From assembly GCA_026770575.1 (NCBI GenBank), contig MU657384.1, positions 16,134 to 30,129 of the forward strand: a stretch of 13,996 nucleotides of DNA, read 5' to 3'. How positions within the stretch are numbered: position 1 is the first letter of the stretch; each line of letters begins with the position of its first letter. The stretch comes from Pelagophyceae sp. CCMP2097. Lineage: Eukaryota > Sar > Pelagophyceae. This document shows, in pieces, positions 8,511 through 13,996 of this stretch. The position numbers and the translations under genes were made by a program. Below the pieces are notes generated by a model that saw only the letters and a program-made list of their open reading frames with translations, was not told where the DNA came from and searched no databases.

Positions 8511-8820
8511 TCCTCTCACAACATTTGGTGCACTGTGAGCTGTCACAGCTTGAAAGATATGTTTTCCTTTGGTATATAAAGTGCGTAGTAAGAGGTCCAC
8601 AACCCATCTCCCTCTCCGAGCGCGCAGCGCGCCAAGCGCGAGGCCTCATCGGCCGTCGCGGTGGCCGTTTCGAGTCGGACTCGGAGTCCACTGGCAATCG
8701 CCGGAACGCGCGAAGGCATTTGCGTCACGGCCGTGTCCGAAGCGCAATTCGGACAAGGCGGATTCGAATCGATGCTGAATCGATTCTAAATCTATTCTCG
8801 ATCAAATCCAGCTGGAATCG

Positions 8821-9370
8821 ATTATTTTCCCTCTTAGACGAAGGCCAACATAGGTCGCTATAAATTCAAATATGGGATTTGCTGGATGTCGATTTTCCTT
8901 ATTTGAAAATGCCGTGCGCACAGTTGCAGGTCTTTCGGAAAGAATGCAAGATCAAGCTTTAGAATTCCTAAAAACTTAACTTTCGACTAAAAAGATTCAA
9001 GAGGGTTTAGACTCGGCTAAAAAGCTTTAAGCCTCGAAACAAAATTAACTATCGGCTTAATATGGGCCCGGGCTCCTAGGATCCCCACGTCCTCGGCAAT
9101 GTCTGTAAGCCCTTCAAAAGGTCCGGTAGAATTTCAGGGCCGTTCGATCCGACCCGACCCGGCCCAGGCCCCCGCCGCGTCCGCGCCCCCCTCCCAGGCC
9201 GCCCCAGGTCGCAGTCGCGTTCGACGTCAGTATAGATGCCCCCCGGAGCACCACTTCGTTCCTTTCGTCCAGACTTACAATACGTCGCGTCCGCCGGCAT
9301 CTCGGTCTTCACCGCGTCAAGGTGCTGCGCCTCCTCCTGCTGCTGCTTGCTGATCGCAGCCGGCTGGAGC
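8821..9370. other. Intergenic, AT-rich then GC-rich, no gene supported
   Basis: Bases 8860-9060 are AT-rich with short near-palindromes such as GGCTAAAAAGCTTTAAGCC. Bases 9060-9370 are GC-rich. Open frames run through on both strands but have biased, shadow-like composition. The sequence CCTTTCGTCCAGACTT near 9260 resembles CCTTTCGTTCAAACTT near 6963, another hint of a dispersed repeat. Confidence 0.4.
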
Positions 9371-9371
9371 C

Positions 9372-9560
9372 GGCTGGAGCCGGCTGAAGCTGCGAATGCT
9401 CCCCCTTGCTCCGTTTGCAGACGCGCGTCGACTTCCAAATCGACGGCCGCCGCCAGCTCGTAGCGCGCGTCGACTTCCAAGTCGACGACCGCCACCGACT
9501 CGTAATGCGCGTCGACTTCCAAGTCGACGTCCGCCACCAGCTCGCAACACGCGTCAACTT
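9372..9560. repeat. 42-bp minisatellite, block A
   Basis: Units start at 9423, 9465, 9507 and 9549, exactly 42 bp apart; the fourth is cut short after about 11 nt. Each full unit carries GTCGACTTCC followed by AAGTCGAC or a one-base variant, an inverted repeat with 8-bp arms and a CC spacer. The block is preceded by GCTGGAGCCGGCTGAAGCTG. The 42-bp length is 14 codons, and all frames stay open, so a repeat protein cannot be excluded, but nothing else supports coding. Confidence 0.85.
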
Positions 9561-9562
9561 GG

Positions 9563-9615
9563 ACGCAGCTGGCCGCAGCCGGCCGCAGCCGGCCGCAGCC
9601 GGCCAAAGCCGGTCG
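9563..9615. repeat. GCAGCCGGCC short tandem repeat
   Basis: About four imperfect 10-bp units follow block A of the minisatellite directly and replace the rest of its fourth unit. Confidence 0.6.
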
Positions 9616-9744
9616 CAACCCATCGACGTCGGATGCGGACGACGGCGAGCTAGGCTGTTCACAAAGTCGCGTCAACGGGTTTTGCGGACTAAAACCCGCT
9701 GAGGCCTTCGAGAAAATCCAGCACTATCAGCGCGCCGTTTGCCT

Positions 9745-9963
9745 CGGCTGGAGCCGGCTGAAGCTGCGATTTCCCCCCTTGCTCCATTTGCAGACGCGCG
9801 TCGACTTCCAAATCGACGGCCGCCACCAGATCGCAACGCGCGTCGACTTCCAAGTCGACGGCCGCCATCAGCTCGTAACACGCGTCGACTTCCAAGTCGT
9901 CGTCTGCCACCAGCTCGCAACACGCGTCAACTTCCAAGTTAACGTTCGCCACAAAATCCGAAA
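9745..9963. repeat. 42-bp minisatellite, block B (duplicate of block A)
   Basis: Units start at 9796, 9838, 9880 and 9922, again exactly 42 bp apart. The same leader (GCTGGAGCCGGCTGAAGCTG) precedes it, and every landmark lies 373 bp from its partner in block A, so the leader plus array was duplicated as a segment. Since 373 is not a multiple of 3, the two blocks are in different frames. The last unit has GTCAACTT and AAGTTAAC, in which one changed base pair keeps pairing. Confidence 0.85.
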
Positions 9964-9995
9964 GTGAAATACCAGGACTTGAACCCCGGTTCTGA
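9964..9995 (-). repeat. tRNA-like T-arm and B box
   Basis: On the minus strand ACCGGGGTTCAAGTCCTGG (9972-9990) is a plausible T-arm with B box GGTTCAAGTCC and a stem that pairs with one G-T. It directly abuts minisatellite block B. No A box is clear upstream, so a SINE remnant is likelier than a gene. Confidence 0.3.
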
Positions 9996-10573
9996 CGAAA
10001 TAATCGCCGATATTACTGAAAGAAAACTTTTGAATATGACATTGCGAGGCTGCATTATATTTGTAGGGTCTGAAAAGGGCCTTCTGATTCCCAGAACATT
10101 CTCAGAACCTTCCGTTACCTATGATCTAGCCGCCCCTACTTTCCCTCCAGCGAAGCGCAGAGAAAGCCCGGGCCCTTCGCCGAAGGCCGAGTAAATGTAA
10201 CACTAGCTCTCCCCATCTATAATTGGTTTGCCAAACCGTGTTTTTTTAGTTCAAATTCCACATTGCGCGCGCCGTCGGACTCCAACACACTCGGCCATTG
10301 GAAAGAGTTGGGCGCGTGAATACAAACCACCTTATTTGAGACCGACAGCGCCGCCCAAGCTCCGTGGACCGCGCGCCGCCAACTTCGAGGATTGCGCTTT
10401 TCCGTCCCGGTGGCCTTCCTCGCTCCGTAGCGCACCGTTTTCGACGCGCCCGGGCGCGATCGACGCGCGCCGCCGCCGCGCGCTCGGCGCGACAAATGCG
10501 CCGCCCAAGCACGCCGCCCTCCGCGCCGCGCACCGCGAAAACAATTTCCGTGTGGGACTCTAACAATTTCTGT
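9996..10573. other. Intergenic, no gene supported
   Basis: Bases 9996-10200 are of lower GC and carry a 76-codon open frame with no recognisable motif. Bases 10360-10550 are very GC-rich with stop-poor frames on both strands that look like compositional artefacts. Confidence 0.4.
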
Positions 10574-10623
10574 GATAGCCTATCGCGTTAGTTTAAGGGA
10601 TAGCCTATCGCGTTAGTTTAAGG
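10574..10623. repeat. Perfect 25-bp tandem duplication
   Basis: The unit at 10574-10598, starting GATAGCCTATCGCG and ending TTTAAGG, is repeated without change at 10599-10623. Its start, GATAGCCTATC, is a near-palindrome. Exact identity suggests a recent duplication. It leads into the first copy of the GC-rich repeat. Confidence 0.9.
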
Positions 10624-11000
10624 GGGGTCTCCTCCCGGCACCCGCGAGAGTCCGGAGCCTGCTGCGTTTCCAAGCGGCGCGCCTCCGCGGGCGAGCGGCC
10701 GAGAGCACAGCGAGCCAAAGCCAGCGTCATATTTTTGAAGCGATAGGAATTCCTAGGGGGCAAGCGTGGATTTGATGAATGCGGGTATGAACTTAAAGGG
10801 AGGGTCCGGGGGTCTCCCTCCGGCACCCGCGACAGCCCGGCACCGACGCACTCCCAAGCGGCGCGCCTCGCCGGCCGAGCCGATACGAAGCAAGCCGACG
10901 ATTTGAAAGCGGGTTATAAGTTTAAGGGAGGGGCCCGGGGGTCTCCCCTAGGCGCCCGCGAGAGTCCGGGCCCGGCACGCCCCCAACCGGCGCGCCGAAA
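10615..11000. repeat. Three-copy GC-rich degenerate repeat
   Basis: Copies lie at about 10615-10703, 10790-10880 and 10911-11000. Each runs: TTTAAGG or TTAAAGG, a GGGTCTCC block, CGGCACCCGCGAGAG or a close form, a spacer, then CAAGCGGCGCGCC or CAACCGGCGCGCC. The CACCCGCGA anchors are offset 185 and 129 nt. Copies 2 and 3 also share an upstream ATTTGA...GCGGGT...AA segment. It may be part of a larger dispersed repeat family. Confidence 0.7.
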
Positions 11001-11073
11001 CGTGCGATCGAATGTCCCACAGAGTGCAGCGAGTCCTTCAGCGGGCGTCACGCTTGAGGAGCGGAGCGACGAG

Positions 11074-11138
11074 GCCAACGGATGGCGGAGTCCAACGGAC
11101 GCCGCCAGGCGCCCGTTGGACGGAGCTGTCCGTTGGTG
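11074..11138. repeat. CCAACGG inverted-repeat cluster
   Basis: CCAACGG occurs twice forward and CCGTTGG twice in reverse within about 65 nt, able to form a hairpin (TCCAACGG with CCGTTGGA). It lies directly before a small open frame. Confidence 0.5.
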
Positions 11139-11343
11139 ACTTCAACTCGACGGGAGGGTGGCTTACGCGACGCGTGTCGTGGACGAGCAGGGCGTGGACG
11201 AGCACAGTCAGACAAGGAGCCACAGTTATCAAGTCGACGGGATGGGGTACGAAAACCACTTGATCGAAGAGGGGGGCTTCGACTATCACGGTGGGCACGA
11301 CCCGTCGGAGCTACCCTTTGCCACTGCCCACTCGTTCCAGTAG
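11137..11343 (+). CDS. Small open frame, possible 3' exon of an unknown gene
   Basis: The frame is open from just after a TGA at 11137-11139 to a TAG at 11341-11343 and has no ATG near its start. Its composition is unlike the Arg/Pro-rich shadow frames nearby: it is balanced, acidic and His/Tyr-rich (VVDEQGVDEHSQTRSHSYQ, ENHLIEEGGFDYHGGHDP). It could be a terminal exon or a broken fragment. No family is recognised. It ends about 200 nt before the earliest possible GDI start. Confidence 0.25.
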
Positions 11344-11420
11344 GAAGTTCCACCCCCTATTGGATTCTGCTCCCTATTGGATTCGGAATGGCCAATGAGA
11401 GGGCTTGAAAATGACTTCCT
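11340..11420 (+). promoter_or_regulatory. CCAAT-box cluster, candidate GDI promoter
   Basis: CCCTATTGGATTC is present twice, at 11355-11367 and 11372-11384, each holding a reverse CCAAT box (ATTGG). A forward CCAAT lies at 11392-11396. A 9-bp inverted repeat, GTAGGAAGT at 11340-11348 and ACTTCCTAC at 11412-11420, brackets the set. The group is about 150-330 nt upstream of the two possible GDI start codons. NF-Y-type binding is inferred from the motif only. Confidence 0.4.
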
Positions 11421-11679
11421 ACACGCGCCAGCAACAACGCACCATCCGGATATCCCGTGCCGACATTCCAGTATCCACCAGCGAAGCCCGGCGACCCCTA
11501 TCCTTTGGAGAGAGAGCACGTGCGAATTCTCGGCGCCAGAAAAAATGGCCGACTCGGAGGGCAAAATGACGGAGGGCAAGGACGACTTCGAGCGCGACGG
11601 CGGCAAGGACGACGACGACGACGACGGCCGCGCGCCGGCGCCGCCGGTCTTCGACTGGATGCCGGAGGGCTGCGTGGCC

Positions 11680-13630
11680 ATGGCCGACGGGGAATACGAC
11701 GCCATTGCCAGCGGCCGCGCCGTCGAGCCTCTGCGGACAACGCCCAGAGGGCCATCGAGGAAGCCCGGCACCGGGCCCCTACGGCCCCGGCGCAGCAGAC
11801 CGCAGACGGGCAGCGAGACCGGGGGCGCGGAGCGTTTTTTGCGACTCCCGCGGTCCCTTTTTTGCAACTCGGCCCCCGATCACCCGGGCGTGCCGAATAC
11901 GAGTTTGCACGCCGGGGAAGGGGCGGGCCGGCGGCTCGCGAGGGCGTATAGGGCCCTTTTACCGGATGCGCGCAGGTGATGGGCACGGGTCTCAAGGAGT
12001 GCATCCTCTCGGGCCTCCTCTCCAAGCTCGGCAAGAAGGTCCGTTTTTTTTCGGGCCACCGGCGGCGCAAAAGGCCCGCCGCAGGTGCTCCACGTCGACC
12101 GGAACAACTACTATGGGGCTGACTCGGTGCGTTGAATTTCTCGCGCGGCAGAAGTGCCGCCGGCGCGCCCAGATGTGGCCGCAAGAGGCGCGCGCGCGCA
12201 GGCTTCGCTCAACCTGACGAACCTCTACGGCAAGCGCGGCGCGGCGCCCTATAAATTTCTTTCCGGGTGGCCTGTTCAAAGGCCCTTCTCTTTTTTCGCA
12301 CTTATTCGACGCTTCCGCGGCTAGGTTCAACAACGGCGCAGAGCCGCCGCAGCGCTTCTTCGACGCTCTGGGTTCCAACCGGGACTACAACGTGGACTTG
12401 ATCCCCAAGTGCATCATGGCGTGCGGCAAGCTGGTGAAGATGCTGATCCACACGACGGTCAAGCGCTACCTGGAGTTCAAGTCGTTAGATGCGTCGTACG
12501 TCGTGCGCGGCGGCAAGGTGTACAAGGTGCCCGCGACGCTGTCCGAGGCGCTGTCCTCGTCGCTCCTGGGCCTGTTTGAGAAGCGCAGATTCCGCATGTT
12601 CCTCTCCTTTCTGGCGGCGCTGGAGCCGGATAAGCCGGAGACGTGGGGCAAGCACGCTTTAGATAAAATATCGATGCGCGAGCTGTACGAATCTTTTGGC
12701 CTGGAGAAGTCGACCATGGAGTTCGTGGGACACGCCATGGCCCTGCAGACCGACGACTCGTAAGTTCCTGCCCCAATTAGAATCGGCTTTCGCGGAAGTG
12801 CCCCAACTAGGTACCTCGACCAGCCCGCCATGCCGACGTGCGACAAGGTCCGCCTCTACTGCCTCTCGCTGAACTCGTACGGAAAGTCGCCCTACATTTA
12901 CCCCATGTACGGCCTCGGCGGCCTCCCAGAGGGCTTCTCGAGACTGTGCGCCATCCACGGCGGCACGTTCATGCTCAACCGGCCCGTCGACGACGTCCTC
13001 TTCGACGCCGGCGGCAAGGCCTGGGGCATCCGCGGCGGCAACGAGGTGGCCCGCGCGCCGCTCATCCTCGGCGACCCATCCTACTTTGCCGCGTACGGCA
13101 AGTGCGCCATGGTCGGCCAGGTCGTCCGATCCATCTGCTTCCTGAACCACCCGATCCCGAACACGAACAACGCCGAGTCGCTGCAGATCATCATCCCCGC
13201 TGCGCAGCTGCAGCGCACCAACGACATTTACGTCGTCCTCGTCTCCAACGCGCACCAGGTTGCCGCGCCGGGCAAGTACGTCGCCATCTGCTCGACGACG
13301 GTGGAGACCAACGACCCGCTCTCCGAGCTCGCGCCCGCGCTGGAGCTCCTTGGGCCCATCATGACCAAGTTCGACGACGTCGTCGACGTCTTCGAGCCGC
13401 TCGCCACGGGCCACGCCGACAACTGCTACATCTCAAAGTCCTTCGACGCCACGTCCCACTTCGAGACGTCGTCCTGCGACGTCATGGACATTTACGAACG
13501 CATCACCGGTGCGGCCCTTTGCGTTTCTCGGGCGCGGAAGCGCGCCACGACAGACTCGGGCCACCGCACAGGCGTCAAGCTCGAGCTTACCATCCCCATC
13601 GAGGAGACGACGGCCAAGTCCGACTACTAG
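11680..13630 (+). CDS. GDI: Rab GDP-dissociation inhibitor (GDI), seven exons
   Basis: GDI extracts GDP-bound prenylated Rab GTPases from membranes, keeps them soluble and returns them for vesicle transport. Exons: 11680-11706, 11976-12038, 12085-12126, 12202-12233, 12325-12759, 12811-13508, 13572-13630; total 1356 nt, 451 aa, near the usual 445-450. Landmarks in order: EYDAIVMGTGLKECILSGLL (conserved GxG strand-turn-helix), HVDRNNYYG and SASLNL, RDYNVDLIPK, GKVYKVPAT, GLFEKRR, YLDQPAM, SPYIYPMYGLGGLPEGF, GGTFMLNRP, HPIPNTN, LLGPI, DNCYIS, DATSHFET, ITGVKLEL. Introns 1 and 4 seem to use GC donors; all six acceptors are AG followed by G. A GT donor at 12267 instead would add 11 residues. The ATG at 11680 fits the family start; an in-frame ATG at 11545 would add an acidic 45-residue extension. 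The Rab-contact Glu expected in GLGELP is Gly237 here. Confidence 0.95.
13509..13571 (+). other. 63-nt in-frame last intron of GDI
   Basis: It begins GTGCGG and ends CGCACAG, splitting a Gly codon. Its removal restores ITGVKLEL, matching the conserved GDI ITG-x-x-L-x-L ending. Its length is a multiple of three and it has no stop, so retention would insert 21 residues and keep the frame. Confidence 0.75.
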
Positions 13631-13996
13631 TTCGCTTCGCACCGCGGGCGCGCCACAGCCCCCCATTTCAACCCCAAAAGCCATGCGACCGCGCCCCCGA
13701 TTCAATCGCGCCGGAGGGCCTCGAGACGGGCTTTAACCGTTCAATCTTGAGAGCGCCAACTTGACGAGCGCCCCGGTCTCTGCGTGTCGCGCCCCTTGTC
13801 GCGAGACCACCGCCCGCGCCAATTGGCGCGCGTAAAATGCGTTTCTAAACTCGCTAAAGATTTTGCGATTCCACGTGTTGGAAGACTCGGACCAGGAGGG
13901 TGCAGGGGGGTACCACCCCCGACCGGATCAACCACCTGACTGACTGCTTTTCGCGGAGGCCGACTGATTTCAGGGCCATAAAAAAAACGCAGGATT
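13631..13996. other. 3' flank of GDI
   Basis: No gene seen. There is no AATAAA near the stop. A 16-bp perfect palindrome, CGCGCCAATTGGCGCG, lies at 13815-13830. TGACTGACTG at 13938-13947 resembles a word near 894. Confidence 0.5.

Larger units (their letters stand above)
8197..8820. repeat. Imperfect inverted- and direct-repeat structure
   Basis: Bases 8275-8297 and 8764-8786 are inverted copies with 20 of 23 positions matching, each containing GAATCGATTC or a near form. Outside them, GATTCTTAATGTATTCTCGG near 8200 and GATTCTAAATCTATTCTCGA near 8782 are similar in direct orientation. The enclosed 460 nt has tRNA-like motifs and a GC-rich half. The shape fits a degraded element of about 0.5-0.6 kb, but no target duplication is seen. 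Confidence 0.35.

Noticed and set aside
9076..9952. Minus-strand repeat protein encoded by the 42-bp arrays
   Set aside because: All frames are open because the unit lacks stops, the two arrays are in different frames, and no start or flanking domain supports a protein. Kept only as a possibility in the findings.
9423..9963. CRISPR array
   Set aside because: Units are contiguous with no unique spacers, and the setting is a eukaryotic intron-bearing genome.
9964..10194. 76-codon plus-strand frame after block B
   Set aside because: Overlaps a tRNA-like relic and has no recognisable motif; its ATG sits in the relic itself.
12838..13764. 308-codon plus-strand frame overlapping the GDI exons in another frame
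   Set aside because: Arg/His/Pro-rich composition typical of a shifted frame in GC-rich coding sequence; GDI motifs are in the other frame.

Overview
The window looks like nuclear DNA of a GC-rich unicellular eukaryote, probably an alga. The best evidence is a Rab GDP-dissociation inhibitor (GDI) gene at 11680-13630, rebuilt from seven exons into a full-length 451-residue protein. Its introns are short (46-269 nt), all six acceptors are followed by G, and coding third positions are mostly G or C. A stramenopile such as a pelagophyte, or a haptophyte, would fit; a dinoflagellate is not excluded. This assignment is inference from style, since no rRNA or other marker is present.

Layout. (1) 1-374, minus strand: the N-terminal part of an unrecognised Ala/Pro-rich protein that runs off the window. 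(2) 375-1050: AT-rich intergenic DNA with a hairpin, a degenerate direct repeat and a TTTA-type microsatellite. (3) 1052-2421, minus strand: an OTU-like cysteine protease (candidate deubiquitinase) with a Cys/His knuckle at the N-terminus, a Pro/Lys-rich middle and, if a 38-nt intron is accepted, a Lys/Ala-rich tail ending in a basic nuclear-type motif. (4) 2422-3470: intergenic DNA with GTTCAGAAC-type palindromes and tRNA-like relics. (5) 3471-6190, minus strand: a decayed gene for a repeat-type protein that I think is transposon-encoded, with three in-frame stops and at least three frameshifts. (6) 6224-7246: a GC-rich segment bounded by AT-rich inverted repeats, probably a non-autonomous element. 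(7) 7235-7955, minus strand: an open frame that may be the 5' part of the same decayed gene, cut off by the inserted element. (8) 8000-11100: no convincing gene; SINE-like tRNA relics, an imperfect inverted-repeat pair, a duplicated 42-bp minisatellite, a 25-bp tandem duplication and a three-copy GC-rich repeat. (9) 11100-11680: a small open frame and a CCAAT-box region that could be the GDI promoter. (10) 11680-13630: GDI. (11) 13631-13996: 3' flank.

The genes do not form an operon-like system. GDI (vesicle traffic) and the OTU protease (ubiquitin removal) are ordinary cellular functions, and most of the rest is repeat or transposon debris. I found no convincing new multi-gene system. The most unusual items are the probable GC-AG introns and changed Rab-contact residue in GDI, the nested insertion in the decayed gene, and the palindrome-bearing 42-bp minisatellite.
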